A program made the translations under genes and the position numbers. DNA of 64,000 nt from DASQPR01 sp963836785 (GTDB lineage: Bacteria; Actinomycetota; Actinomycetes; Mycobacteriales; Micromonosporaceae), in NCBI GenBank assembly GCA_963836785.1, contig CAWIKW010000005.1, positions 310,001 to 374,000 on the forward strand, in the 5' to 3' direction. Under the pieces are notes generated by a model, which searched no databases, had not been told where the DNA came from, and worked only from the letters and a program-made list of their open reading frames with translations. Shown here in pieces: positions 32,936-42,754 of the stretch. Positions within the stretch are counted from its first letter, which is position 1. Each line of letters begins with the position of its first letter.

Positions 32936-34336
32936 GTGAGTGAGCGCTTTGACGTCGTGGTGCTGGGCGCCGGGCCAGGCGGATATGTGGCCGCGATCCG
33001 GGCCGCGCAGCTCGGAAAGCGCGTCGCGATCATCGAGCCGCGCTACTGGGGCGGCGTGTGCCTGAACGTCGGCTGCATCCCGTCGAAGGCGCTGCTCCGC
33101 AACGCCGAGTTGGCGTACATCTTGCGCAACGAGGCGAAGACGTTCGGCATCTCGTCCGACAGCGAGATCAAGGTTGACTACGGCGCCGCCTACAGCCGAA
33201 GCCGCAAGGTCGCCGACGGCCGCGCCCGCGGCGTGCGCTTCCTGATGAAGAAGAACAACATCACCGAGATCGAGGGGTACGGCACGTTCACCGACCCGCA
33301 CACGATCGAGGTCGCGCTGAACGGCGGCGGCAGCCAGACCGTCGAGTTCGACCACTGCATCATCGCCACCGGTGCGAGTGCACGCCTGCTACCGGGCACG
33401 TCGCTCGGACCGCGCGTGGTGACCTACACCGAGCAGATCCTCTCCGAGTCGTTGCCGTCGAGCGTCATCATCGTGGGCGCCGGCGCGATCGGCGTCGAGT
33501 TCGCGTACGTGCTGCGCAACTACGGTGTCGAAGTGACCATCCTCGAATACCTCGACCGGATGGTGCCGTTGGAGGACGAGGAAGTCTCGGCCGAGTTGGC
33601 CAAGCGCTACCGGCGCCTGGGCGTCGACGTGCTGACCGGTGCTCAGGTGCAGTCGATCGATGAGTCGGCCGACTCCGTATCGGTGACGTTCGTCCGGGGC
33701 GGCAAGACCGAGACCCGTCAAGCCGAAAAGGTGCTGCAGGCGATCGGGTTCGCGCCCAACGTGACTGGATATGGGATCGAGAAGACCGGTGTTGACCTCG
33801 GGGCGCGACGGGAGATCGCGATCGATCGCCGTGGTCGTACGAACGTGCCGCACATCTACGCCATCGGCGACGTCACGGCAAAGCTGATGCTCGCGCACGC
33901 GGCCGAGGCGATGGGCATCGTCGCCGCCGAGACGATCGCCGACGTCGAAACAATGGAGATCGACTTCGTAATGGTGCCCCGGGCGACGTTCTGCCAGCCG
34001 CAGATCGCAAGCTTCGGCTGGACCGAGACGCAGGCCGTCGAAGAAGGATACGCAGTCAAGGTCGCGAAGTTTCCGTTCACGGCAAACGGCAAGGCGCAGG
34101 GCATCGCCGACCCGGTCGGCTTCGTGAAGCTCCTGAGCGACGCCACGACCGGGGAACTCCTCGGCGGCCACATGATCGGCCCAGACGTGACCGAGTTGCT
34201 GCCGGAGCTGACTCTGGCCCAGCAATGGGAGCTCCGGGACGTCGAGGTCGCCCGCAACATCCACTCGCACCCCACGCTGAGCGAGGCGGTCAAAGAGGCC
34301 ATCCACGGCCTCGCCGGTCACATGATCAACTTCTAG
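32936..34336 (+). CDS. lpd: Dihydrolipoamide dehydrogenase
   Basis: FAD enzyme that reoxidises dihydrolipoamide in pyruvate and 2-oxoacid dehydrogenase complexes and, in mycobacteria, supports antioxidant peroxynitrite/peroxide reduction. 466 residues: FAD motif 'VVLGAGPGGYVAA', redox disulfide 'GGVCLNVGCIPSKALL' (about 37-52), NAD motif 'IIVGAGAIGVEFAYVLRNYG', and the C-terminal dimer end 'HSHPTLSEAVKEAIHG' carrying the catalytic His-Glu pair. GTG start 9 nt after AGGAGG (32921-32926); the longer open frame lies in repeats. A TAGATT box at 32892-32897 is the likely promoter. Confidence 0.95.
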   Translation: MSERFDVVVLGAGPGGYVAAIRAAQLGKRVAIIEPRYWGGVCLNVGCIPSKALLRNAELAYILRNEAKTFGISSDSEIKVDYGAAYSRSRKVADGRARGVRFLMKKNNITEIEGYGTFTDPHTIEVALNGGGSQTVEFDHCIIATGASARLLPGTSLGPRVVTYTEQILSESLPSSVIIVGAGAIGVEFAYVLRNYGVEVTILEYLDRMVPLEDEEVSAELAKRYRRLGVDVLTGAQVQSIDESADSVSVTFVRGGKTETRQAEKVLQAIGFAPNVTGYGIEKTGVDLGARREIAIDRRGRTNVPHIYAIGDVTAKLMLAHAAEAMGIVAAETIADVETMEIDFVMVPRATFCQPQIASFGWTETQAVEEGYAVKVAKFPFTANGKAQGIADPVGFVKLLSDATTGELLGGHMIGPDVTELLPELTLAQQWELRDVEVARNIHSHPTLSEAVKEAIHGLAGHMINF

Positions 34337-34358
34337 ATTCGCTGGTACGAGGGCCAAA

Positions 34359-34393
34359 GGCGCGCCGCCGTCCGTTGTGGATGGCGGCGCGCC
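34359..34393 (+). terminator. Hairpin terminator after lpd
   Basis: 15-bp stem GGCGCGCCGCCGTCC (34359-34373) with GGATGGCGGCGCGCC (34379-34393), including one G-U pair, loop of 5 nt. Confidence 0.75.
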
Positions 34394-34526
34394 GCCGTGT
34401 CCGGCCCACGGATTCAGGCGGCTTCGTCTCACACTGATTGCCTCGCTGTCCGGCCCGGGTTTCGCGCCACTCGCATAGCTACGGTCGCGACCGAGCGTCT
34501 TGACGGTATGGACCGAGGAGGCTTGC

Positions 34527-35078
34527 GTGGACAGAGTTGACGACGATCGGTTTCGTGACTTTGTAGCGCAGCGATCGCCGGAGCTGATCCGGCGTGCACA
34601 CCTCCTCGTCGGCGGTGACTCGCACGCCGCGAAGGATCTCCTCCAAGCCGCATTGATCAAACTTGCCACCCGGTGGCAGCAGGTCGACGATCCGGCGGCG
34701 TACGTCCGGGTCGTCATGTATCGCCAACAGATCAGCTGGTGGCGGCGTGGCTGGAGCCGGTTCGAGGTCGCCACCGCGGCAGTGCCGGAGCGCCGTTCCG
34801 CTGACTCGACGCACTCGACCGATCTGCGCCTGACCGTGCGGGTGGCGCTGCGCCGTCTCACGCCGAAACAACGGGCCGTGCTGTTCCTGCGGTATTTCGA
34901 GGATCTGCCCGAGACCGAGGTCGCCGACATTCTCGGCTGCTCGGTCGGCACCGTACGCAGCACCAATCACCGTGCCCTGGCGCGATTGCGCGCGATCGCG
35001 CCTGAGCTCGCGGAACTCAACGGGGAAGCGGGTGGCGGCCGGGTCGATTCGCCGCCCATCAAGGAGGTCTGGCAATGA
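34527..35078 (+). CDS. SigE-family ECF RNA polymerase sigma factor
   Basis: Alternative sigma factor of the SigE/ECF type common in actinomycetes. 183 residues: region 2 from 'FRDFVAQRSPELIRRAHLLVGGDSHAAKDLLQAALIKLATRW' (about 8-50), region 4 with 'LRRLTPKQRAVLFLRYFEDLPETEVADILGCSVGTVRSTNHRAL' (about 109-152) as helix-turn-helix. GTG start after GAGGAGG (34515-34521). Its last 4 nt overlap the start of a membrane protein (ATGA), so the two are coupled and that protein is a candidate anti-sigma factor or signal sensor. Confidence 0.92.
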   Translation: MDRVDDDRFRDFVAQRSPELIRRAHLLVGGDSHAAKDLLQAALIKLATRWQQVDDPAAYVRVVMYRQQISWWRRGWSRFEVATAAVPERRSADSTHSTDLRLTVRVALRRLTPKQRAVLFLRYFEDLPETEVADILGCSVGTVRSTNHRALARLRAIAPELAELNGEAGGGRVDSPPIKEVWQ

Positions 35079-36358
35079 GTCTCGACCAGCTCATCTCGGC
35101 ATCGGTTCGCGACATGGCCGACGAGGCCGATGTATCCATGACAGCAGCCGACATTGCCGACGCGGCCCTGCGCGGCCGGGCACGCCAACGGACGGCCCGT
35201 CTGGTGACCGCGATGGCGGCGGTCGTGGCGGTTGCGGCGGCCATCGTCGTACCCACGTTTGTCACGCAGAAGGGCCCGACCGCCGCCGGCGGCGCCAAGC
35301 CGTCGCCGACCGCAGCGGCGACCCAGTCCTCGCCCTCGACGACGACGACGACCAGCAAATGGGTCAAGCTCCCGCTCAGCCACGCCCACACCGGAAATAC
35401 GTCAATCTCCGCACATCCGAGCGAGGGGCCACCGGTTCATCTCATCGCGGCCGACGATGTCGCGTTGTCTGCCTATTACACCGAAAGCGGCCGATCGGGG
35501 AGCGACATGACCTCGCCGGTAACCTTCCACTGGTCTCTGTATCAGCCCTGGACGGGCACATACCGGAAGGTCCCGTGGGCGAACCTTGACGTGTCGCCGG
35601 GTCTCGGCCTCGCGGCGGTGCTGGAAGGTCCGGCCGCGACCAACCGGATCGGCATCATCGACATGCACACCGGCTCGCTGCTCAACTGGGTTCACACGTC
35701 GCATCCGGTTGGCATGGTGGCGTTTTCGCCCGACGGCACGCGGCTGGTCGCGACGACGTACGCGCCCGGCGGGGATCCCCGGACCGGATCGATGGACCGT
35801 AATGGCTTCATCACCATCGATCTCACGAACGGACAGCAGACGTTCCATGCCATCCCGCATGATCAGCTACTGAAGAGCCAGGAAGCGGCCGACACCGAGC
35901 CGTACAACGGCGCGGTGTGGACCGCGGACGGAAAGTACGTCTATTTCAAGTACGACATGGGACTCGACGTGAAGTTCTTCCTGCCGAACGGCAGTCCGGC
36001 GCACCCGACACACGCTGCCGAACTCAGCTTCGAATGGGGGCTGAGCGCCACGATTTCGCCGGACGGCACGAAGGCGAACGCCGGCTTCACCGGCCAGGGC
36101 AGTGTCGCCCAGACCAGCGTCAAGACCCTTGATGGTGGCGCGACTTATACCCAGCCGGTCCAGCAGCTGCTGGCCTGGGCAAACAACGGCGCCCTGGTGG
36201 CCTGGGGCTGTGGCAAGAACTGTGCCGGTGCCGGTGAGTTCCACAGCCGCCTCGTGCTGACGAGCCTCGACGGCCGATCCGTCACGACACTGAGCGGCCC
36301 GCAGAGGGGCAGTGACGCCTCGCCGGGGCAGTGGGAAGTACTGATGACGCGCCGCTGA
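35075..36358 (+). CDS. Single-pass membrane beta-propeller protein coupled to the sigma factor
   Basis: 427 residues: cytoplasmic N-terminus (about 1-43, 'LDQLISASVRDMADEAD' - a short helical segment that could bind sigma), one membrane helix (about 44-62), a Thr/Ser/Pro linker (to about 93), then an extracytoplasmic domain with several WD40/TolB-like blades, such as 'GMVAFSPDGTRLVATTY', 'AVWTADGKYVYFKYD' and 'ATISPDGTKANAGF'. Translation is coupled to the sigma gene through ATGA. This arrangement is common beside SigE-family sigma factors, and a role as membrane-bound regulator is inferred; no ZAS-type zinc motif of classical anti-sigma factors is present. Confidence 0.8.
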   Translation: MSLDQLISASVRDMADEADVSMTAADIADAALRGRARQRTARLVTAMAAVVAVAAAIVVPTFVTQKGPTAAGGAKPSPTAAATQSSPSTTTTTSKWVKLPLSHAHTGNTSISAHPSEGPPVHLIAADDVALSAYYTESGRSGSDMTSPVTFHWSLYQPWTGTYRKVPWANLDVSPGLGLAAVLEGPAATNRIGIIDMHTGSLLNWVHTSHPVGMVAFSPDGTRLVATTYAPGGDPRTGSMDRNGFITIDLTNGQQTFHAIPHDQLLKSQEAADTEPYNGAVWTADGKYVYFKYDMGLDVKFFLPNGSPAHPTHAAELSFEWGLSATISPDGTKANAGFTGQGSVAQTSVKTLDGGATYTQPVQQLLAWANNGALVAWGCGKNCAGAGEFHSRLVLTSLDGRSVTTLSGPQRGSDASPGQWEVLMTRR

Positions 36359-36412
36359 GGCGTCGCTGCAATTCGCTGGTCAGCCAAGCCGAACGGATGT
36401 CATTCTGCCGCG

Positions 36413-37330
36413 GTGCTCACCGACGACGTACGCCGCGGGATTGAAAGTCGTGGCGGCGAGCAGGGCCGTGCCTGGATGGCGGCCCTGCCCGTCATCGTGG
36501 AACGGCTCTGCGACGCATGGTCACTCACGATCGGCCCGGTCCTGGAGGGTGGCAAGGGCGCTCTCGTCCTCCGCGTGACACGCGATGGCGAAGACGCCGT
36601 CCTGAAGATCGCGCCACCGGGCAGCGAGTTCGCGAGCCAGATCGCGGCGATCGAGGCCGCGGCCGGCCGCGGGTACGTCCGGCTCCTCGCGCACGATCTC
36701 GACGAGAACGCGGCGCTGCTAGAGCCGCTGGGCGAGATGCTGGCAACCCGGCCGCTACGAGTCGAAGACAAGCTCGACATCCTGGCCGCGACGCTGATCG
36801 AGGCGTGGACGGCGCCGAAGCCGCCCGCCACCGCGTGGCACAAGGCCGCGGCCCTGATGGACGACATCACCGCGGATTGGGCGAGGCTCGACCGTCCGTG
36901 CTCGGTCGAACTCCGTGACATGGCGATCGCGTACGCCCACCGGCGCCGCGAGGCCACCGCCGCGACCGTGCTCTGTCACGGCGACCCTCATCCGGCCAAC
37001 GCACTCGCCGTGCCCCAGCCACGTCCGGGCGCCGAGTCCGGATATGTCTTCGTCGATCCGGACGGGTTCGTGTGCGAGCCCGCGTACGACCTCGGCGTGA
37101 CCGTACGCTCGTTCACCGACGAGGTGCTGGCCTCGGACGATCCGGTCGCGATGCTGCGTGGGTGGTGCGCCCGACTCGCCGGCATCACCGGAGTCGACGC
37201 GCAGGCGATCTGGGAATGGGCCTTCGTCGAGCGCGTCTCGACAGGTTTGTTCTTGATCGTCTGCGGCCATCACGACGAAGGCCGGGCGCATCTGGATTCG
37301 GCCGAGCGGCTGATCCAGCCCGGTCGCTGA
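36413..37330 (+). CDS. Aminoglycoside/hydroxyurea phosphotransferase-like kinase
   Basis: Member of the APH(6)/hydroxyurea-resistance kinase family, relatives of streptomycin 6-kinase. 305 residues, normal length: N-lobe with 'GPVLEGGKGALVLRV' and the lysine of 'DAVLKIAPPG', catalytic 'VLCHGDPHPANAL' (about 187-199) with the Asp, and the metal-binding 'VFVDPDGFVCEPAYDLG' (about 212-228). The motifs are complete, so it should be an active kinase, but resistance cannot be assumed; many chromosomal members have unknown substrates. GTG start without a clear Shine-Dalgarno. Confidence 0.85.
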   Translation: MLTDDVRRGIESRGGEQGRAWMAALPVIVERLCDAWSLTIGPVLEGGKGALVLRVTRDGEDAVLKIAPPGSEFASQIAAIEAAAGRGYVRLLAHDLDENAALLEPLGEMLATRPLRVEDKLDILAATLIEAWTAPKPPATAWHKAAALMDDITADWARLDRPCSVELRDMAIAYAHRRREATAATVLCHGDPHPANALAVPQPRPGAESGYVFVDPDGFVCEPAYDLGVTVRSFTDEVLASDDPVAMLRGWCARLAGITGVDAQAIWEWAFVERVSTGLFLIVCGHHDEGRAHLDSAERLIQPGR

Positions 37331-37333
37331 GCG

Positions 37334-37377
37334 GTCACCGCCGGGCGTCGGTTTCGTCACCGCCGGCCGTCGGTTTC
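37334..37377. repeat. Tandem 22-bp repeat after the kinase gene
   Basis: Two copies of GTCACCGCCGG(G/C)CGTCGGTTTC (37334-37355, 37356-37377) and the start of a third. Confidence 0.85.
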
Positions 37378-37461
37378 GTCACCGCCCACGCATCGGTCGG
37401 CCGAGCTGCGTCGATCGTCCGAGCACACGCCCCGCGATCGGCGTCGATGTGGCGAGCGCAC

Positions 37462-37812
37462 TCAGCGCACGTAGAGGCGGCCGTCGCGCTCGACGACCTG
37501 GCCCCGACGCAACGGGAGGACCCGGGTCAATGTCCGGTAGGCCCAGTCGAGGCCGGGAATCTTCGCGAACACGCCCTGCGGCCCGCGCACCATTCGACCG
37601 GTGCTGACGTCATAGGCCGACTGGTGCCAGGGGCACACCAACTGTCCGCGCTCGTCGAGGCTGCCGTTGCCGAGATCGGCCCCGAGATGGCGGCATCGGC
37701 GGCCGACGGCGAACAGTTTTCCGTCCGCGTTCCCGACGGCATATCGGCCGACACCGGTGACCCTGCCCGGCGGCAGGTCGTCGACCGCTCCTACCAGCTG
37801 ATCCTCGCTCAT
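37462..37812 (-). CDS. Rieske [2Fe-2S] ferredoxin-like protein
   Basis: Small soluble Rieske protein, a possible electron carrier or redox sensor. 116 residues with both ligand pairs: 'RCRHLGADLGNG' (Cys-x-His, about 38-49) and 'LVCPWHQSAYD' (Cys-x-x-His, about 57-67), followed by 'VRGPQGVFAKIPGLDWAYR'. ATG at 37812 follows GAGAGGAAG; that ribosome site lies in a duplicated 16-bp segment (37818-37833 and 37836-37851). No oxygenase partner gene is adjacent, so its redox partner is unknown. Confidence 0.88.
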   Translation of the reverse strand: MSEDQLVGAVDDLPPGRVTGVGRYAVGNADGKLFAVGRRCRHLGADLGNGSLDERGQLVCPWHQSAYDVSTGRMVRGPQGVFAKIPGLDWAYRTLTRVLPLRRGQVVERDGRLYVR

Positions 37813-37817
37813 CTCGG

Positions 37818-37851
37818 CTTCCTCTCTTGTGGGGGCTTCTTCTCTTGTGGG
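37818..37851 (-). repeat. Duplicated 16-bp segment carrying the Rieske gene's ribosome site
   Basis: CTTCCTCTCTTGTGGG and CTTCTTCTCTTGTGGG (plus-strand reading) are separated by 2 nt; on the minus strand each contains a GAGA(G/A)GAAG purine tract, the nearer one acting as Shine-Dalgarno. Confidence 0.8.
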
Positions 37852-38109
37852 CGACGTCCGCACTGGCCGTGCGGTTGGTTGCCTCGGCATCCGGCCGTGG
37901 TGTGAGTCGCTCCGCAATCCGTGATTGACGCGGTAGGCGATCAACGCCGGTGCGGTGGGTGGCGGCCCTTTCGACTCGGCTCTCCGACGGAGCTATCGCA
38001 ATCCCCTCATGTGGGAATTGTGCCGTCTCCCGGCGCCACCGGCGCTTGATCGCTGGCGATTGGACCGTCCCTTCGCGAGCGCCACAAACCGTGCGTAAGC
38101 TCGTACGTC
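37852..38109. other. Divergent gap between Rieske gene and ychF
   Basis: No gene seen in about 260 bp. A TAAGCT box (38096-38101) ends 8 nt before the ychF GTG and is its probable -10 element. Confidence 0.5.
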
Positions 38110-39195
<1,086 letters not shown>

Positions 39196-39390
39196 ATTCC
39201 CGCCGTCGTCGCAGCTCACGGCCGAAGCGTAGAGATAATGCGGGTCGTGTGACGTTGTCGACGGCAACGAACCGAATGCGGCGCGCGGTCTACGCGGACT
39301 CAGTAGAGTCGTTGGGAAGCACACAGGCGATCTTGTGTAGCTGCCGACTCATCTTGAGGCGTCCGTGCCGGGTGGGGTTGGAGGGCGGCC

Positions 39391-40614
39391 ATGGACGAAC
39401 AAGACCCGCACAAGCTTGAACACACGGACTCGGCCGAGTCGCCGGGACCCGGCAACGGGCGGGACAGTTCCGCCGCCCACGACGCGCCTGCCGCGACGCC
39501 GACGGCGCCCAAACGACGCCCAGAGTGGCGCAGAGATTTTGCGGCGGGGTTGATCGGGGCGCTCGCCCTCACCGTGTTCAGCCTGGTCTTCGTCGTGTCG
39601 TTCATCGGTGCCCTGCACGATCCGGGCCCCCGGTCGGTGCCGGTGGGCGTCGTCGGCGCCCCGGCGCAGGCATCAGCCCTCGGCGGGGCGTTAGACCGCG
39701 CCGAACCCGGAGCGTTCGTCGTGAAGACCTACCCCAGCGCGACGGCGGCGCGTAATGCCATCATCGACCGCAACATCGACGCCGCACTGGTGCCGGGTCC
39801 GCCACCGCAACTGCTCGTGGCCACCGCGGCCGGTCAAGCCGTAACCAACGCCACCGTCGCGATCTTCACGTCCGCGGCCAACTCGGCCGGGGTAAACCTG
39901 CCCGTGGTAAACATCCGGCCCCTGCATACCAGCGACCCGCAAGGCCTGTCCCAAGTCTTCTTCGTCATTGCGTTGCTCGCCCCGAGCGTCATATTCGGCA
40001 ACGTGCTGGTCAAACAGATCAGCCCACGCCTCCACCCGGTACGGCAACTGGCGGTGATCGCCGTCTACGCGGTCATCGTCGCGGCCGTGGCGACCGCGAT
40101 CGCAGACGCCGCAATCGGCTCGCTGATCGGTGCACCGTGGGGCCTGTTCGGCATCGGCACCCTGCTCGCATTCGCCACCGCGGTGGTTGCCGCCGCCGTC
40201 ACCAAGTGGACCGGCACCCTCGGCTACGCTGTCATCGCCCTGCTGTTCATCCCGATCGGGATCAGCTCGTCCGGGACCACACTCGGCCCCAACATGATCA
40301 CCCAATGGTACGCAGACCTCGGCAAGGCACTACCGCCCGGATCCGCCCAGCCTGCCGTACAAAACACCATCTACTTCAACGCCAACGCCACAGTCAGGCC
40401 ACTTTTAATCCTGTCCGCCTGGGCCCTAGCCGGCGCCATCGCACTCGCGCTGGCCGCCGTGTTCCACCCGCCCGTACGACGACGCCAACCCGCGTCCACC
40501 GCAACCGCCGACCACGCCGCCGCAGACACGGCCGAGTACGGCACCGCAGACCACCCGGGAGCCGCCGAAGCGTCCAAAGAAAGCGGTCGCACCTCGACGC
40601 CCAAACGCAGCTGA
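39391..40614 (+). CDS. ABC-2/YhgE-like multi-pass membrane protein
   Basis: Membrane protein of the YhgE/Pip or DUF3533-like group; function unknown, possibly export-related. 407 residues: hydrophilic start (1-48), one membrane helix (about 50-75), an extracytoplasmic domain (about 80-185), then about five helices (about 187-375) and a hydrophilic Thr/Ala tail. ATG follows GGAGGG. Glutamine is encoded mainly by CAA (about 9 of 12 by my count), unlike housekeeping neighbours such as pckG (CAG 6 of 7), which suggests a different origin. Confidence 0.78.
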   Translation: MDEQDPHKLEHTDSAESPGPGNGRDSSAAHDAPAATPTAPKRRPEWRRDFAAGLIGALALTVFSLVFVVSFIGALHDPGPRSVPVGVVGAPAQASALGGALDRAEPGAFVVKTYPSATAARNAIIDRNIDAALVPGPPPQLLVATAAGQAVTNATVAIFTSAANSAGVNLPVVNIRPLHTSDPQGLSQVFFVIALLAPSVIFGNVLVKQISPRLHPVRQLAVIAVYAVIVAAVATAIADAAIGSLIGAPWGLFGIGTLLAFATAVVAAAVTKWTGTLGYAVIALLFIPIGISSSGTTLGPNMITQWYADLGKALPPGSAQPAVQNTIYFNANATVRPLLILSAWALAGAIALALAAVFHPPVRRRQPASTATADHAAADTAEYGTADHPGAAEASKESGRTSTPKRS

Positions 40615-40679
40615 CGGGCCTCGATTCAGCAGCTGACGGCGCCGCGGAAATACCGCGCAGCGACCCGATCAACGCCTCG

Positions 40680-40837
40680 ACGGCTGGTAGCGGGAGACGG
40701 CCGCCCGCCACCACCGATACGAGGTACAGCTGTCCTACCGACGCCTCGGTGGACGCGATCGCGCGGGCGAGGTTGGCGGCTGGTGTGACGTCCCCGTAGC
40801 CGACCGCTGTCAGCGTGATGCCAGGCCCCTCGGGCAT
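40680..40837 (-). pseudogene. Remnant of a two-helix potassium channel
   Basis: The minus strand encodes 'ITLTAVGYGDVTPAANLARAIASTEASVGQLYL' (as 7+ residue blocks TAVGYGD, LARAIAS, GQLYLV), which is the selectivity filter and second helix of a two-TM ion channel. Neither the first helix nor a normal end is present, and the frame runs on into sequence opposite the membrane-protein gene. It is a truncated relic rather than a working channel. Confidence 0.75.
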
Positions 40838-41019
40838 CTCGTCGAATATGTCAAGGGTGTGACAACGCCAAGCCTGATTGGTGCATCGTCCCAGCTCAGC
40901 GGCAGTGATCTAGGCGGACCGTAATCCGTCGCGGGTAGCGGAGCCTAGAGTTGCGCGTCGACCCGCAAATGATGCCCTGACCTGGGCTAACGTCGGGCGA
41001 AGCGTCCCGATCACCGCGC
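40838..41019. other. Gap between channel relic and GNAT
   Basis: About 180 bp; no gene, hairpin or repeat that I can support. Confidence 0.5.
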
Positions 41020-41562
41020 TTAGCCAGTCGGAGCCTTGGTGCGACGGCGAAGCGCGACCGGACCGTCGTTCGTGAAGCCGAGTCGACGGTACAGCGGTTC
41101 TGCGGCCGCGCTCGAGTGAACGTCGATCACGGCGGCGCCCTCATCGATGAGCCACTCCACCAGGGCCTCAGTGACCGCGAGCCCGCGGCCTTGTCGGCGC
41201 CAAGCAGGGTCGGTGACGACCCACTCGATGTATGCGGTTGTTGGTGTCCGGCGTCTCGGGCTGGGCAGACTCTGGTGGAGTACGCCTACGCCGCATGCCG
41301 CGAGGGTCGAGGTTGAGTTGGCGGCGGTGTCGACAACGAAGATGCCGACGTCGGTCCATAGCCTTCTCGTTAGGGCTTCCCCGGTCCGCGCTGCCCAGGA
41401 CGGGTCGGTCTCGGTTCCGAGGTCGGCGAACATGATCGAGGCGAGGCGTACAACTTCGGGAATGTCGGTCACCGAAGCCGCGCGAGCCAGCGGCCAGGCG
41501 ATCTTCGGATGCTCTTGCCGTTCCATGCGCTCTGATTCTGCCGGCTCATGTTCGCCCAGCAC
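41020..41562 (-). CDS. GNAT-family N-acetyltransferase
   Basis: Acetyl-CoA-dependent acetyltransferase of unknown acceptor. 180 residues: 'IPEVVRLASIMFADLG' in the N-terminal helix region, the acetyl-CoA binding motif A 'TDPAWRRQGRGLAVTEALVEWL' (about 117-138, R/Q-x-x-G-x-G/A), and the C-terminal 'AEPLYRRLGFTNDGP' (about 154-168). GTG at 41562 is the longest start; ATG at 41526 is as likely. Confidence 0.85.
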   Translation of the reverse strand: MLGEHEPAESERMERQEHPKIAWPLARAASVTDIPEVVRLASIMFADLGTETDPSWAARTGEALTRRLWTDVGIFVVDTAANSTSTLAACGVGVLHQSLPSPRRRTPTTAYIEWVVTDPAWRRQGRGLAVTEALVEWLIDEGAAVIDVHSSAAAEPLYRRLGFTNDGPVALRRRTKAPTG

Positions 41563-41619
41563 ATCCGGCGATCCGCACCGGCTCCGGTCGCCTCACGGCC
41601 CCGATCGGGCTCGATGGAA

Positions 41620-41652
41620 CATGGGGAGTGCGCCAGTGGCGCACTCCCCATG
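41620..41652 (-). terminator. Perfect 15-bp hairpin terminator
   Basis: CATGGGGAGTGCGCC (41620-41634) and its exact complement (41638-41652) with a 3-nt loop, directly downstream of the beta-helix lipoprotein gene. Confidence 0.8.
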
Positions 41653-41668
41653 TGTTGCGGCTTCTGGC

Positions 41669-42754
41669 TTAGTCGTGTTGTTGGGGTGCGGGGATGGGTG
41701 TGCCGGTGTCGGCCCAGACGTTGCCTGTGTTTTGGGCGAGGCTGAGTAGGTTGCTTAGCAGGATGGGGCATTGGAAGGCGGAGTGTCGTCCGAACCGGTT
41801 GTTGGTCACGGATAGGCCGGGTAGGGGGTGTCCGTGGTCGGCGAAGTTGAGGATGCAGCCGCCGCCGTCGAGCCAGTTGTTGTCGACGGTGACGTTGGAG
41901 GCCGAGTCTTGTAGGGCGGCGTTGGGGTCTTTGGAGGTGGATAGGTCGATGGTGTTGTGGCGCAGGGTCAGTCCGGATACGCCGTCGAAGGCTTGGATGC
42001 CGTCGTTGTGGGTGGATCCGCCGCCTTGGTTGGGGTCGCTGGCGAACCAGGAGGTGTCGTGGATCCAGGAGTCTTGGACCAGGGTGTTGTTGCCGGCTTT
42101 CATGCCGTCGACGGTGCCGTGGATGTTGACGCGGTAGAGTTTCGTGTTTTTGGTCCAGACGCCGTCGATGGTGGCGGCGGGGTGCAGGGGGACGACTTCG
42201 GAGTCTTCGACGACGGTGTTGGTGGCGGCCTCGGTGTCGAGTAGGGCGTTGTTGCCGTTGGGTGTGCCGCCTCGGAAGATGCAGTCCTTGAAGGTGATGT
42301 TGCTGCCGGTGACCTTGACGTAGCCGTGGAAGTCCTTACCGCTGATCGTCTGACCACTCGACGAAAACGTCTGATTCCCGTTCACGATCGTCAGCTGCGT
42401 ACCGGCGGGGACCCCGGTATTGCTCGCACCCGGCTTACCCGTGCCGGGCGTCGCCGTGCCGGTGGGGGCGGGCGTGGCAGTGGGCGTCGACGTGGCGGTC
42501 GGCCCAGGGGTGGCCGACTTGGTCGGCACCGGAATGGGGGAGTTGCTGGGGGATGCGCTCGCCGTCGGTGTCGGGGGTGGGGTCGATTGGCTTGGGGAGG
42601 CGGAGTTGCTCGGCGCGGACGACGGCGAGTGTTTGACCGACCCCACGCCACCTCCATGCGCGGAAGTGGTCTGTCCCGTCCAGCATCCGCTGACGACGGT
42701 GAGTAGTGAGGCGCTCGCGAGAGCGATTGTGCACGACCGGATCGATTTCTTCAT
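41669..42754 (-). CDS. Secreted lipoprotein with right-handed beta-helix domain
   Basis: Exported, lipid-anchored protein with a parallel beta-helix fold as in pectate lyases and other polysaccharide-active enzymes. 361 residues: lipoprotein signal ending 'LLTVVSGCW' (Cys about 24), a long Ser/Pro/Thr linker (about 30-115), then helix rungs such as 'ITFKDCIFRGG', 'NTVVEDSEVV', 'TLVQDSWIHDTSW', 'GLTLRHNTIDLS' and 'NVTVDNNWLDGGGC'. 'STHNDGIQAF' (about 270) holds the usual His-Asn-Asp of such proteins. ATG after AAAGGG. Gln codons are mostly CAA (about 9 of 13), as in the membrane protein at 39.4 kb. Substrate unknown. Confidence 0.85.
   Translation of the reverse strand: MKKSIRSCTIALASASLLTVVSGCWTGQTTSAHGGGVGSVKHSPSSAPSNSASPSQSTPPPTPTASASPSNSPIPVPTKSATPGPTATSTPTATPAPTGTATPGTGKPGASNTGVPAGTQLTIVNGNQTFSSSGQTISGKDFHGYVKVTGSNITFKDCIFRGGTPNGNNALLDTEAATNTVVEDSEVVPLHPAATIDGVWTKNTKLYRVNIHGTVDGMKAGNNTLVQDSWIHDTSWFASDPNQGGGSTHNDGIQAFDGVSGLTLRHNTIDLSTSKDPNAALQDSASNVTVDNNWLDGGGCILNFADHGHPLPGLSVTNNRFGRHSAFQCPILLSNLLSLAQNTGNVWADTGTPIPAPQQHD

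Noticed and set aside
36413..37330. Acquired streptomycin-resistance gene
   Set aside because: Motifs fit the kinase family, but no mobile element flanks it and composition matches neighbours; likely a resident chromosomal kinase of unknown substrate.
40838..41019. tRNA or small RNA gene
   Set aside because: No cloverleaf, anticodon stem or T-loop consensus could be drawn; the same was true of other gaps checked.
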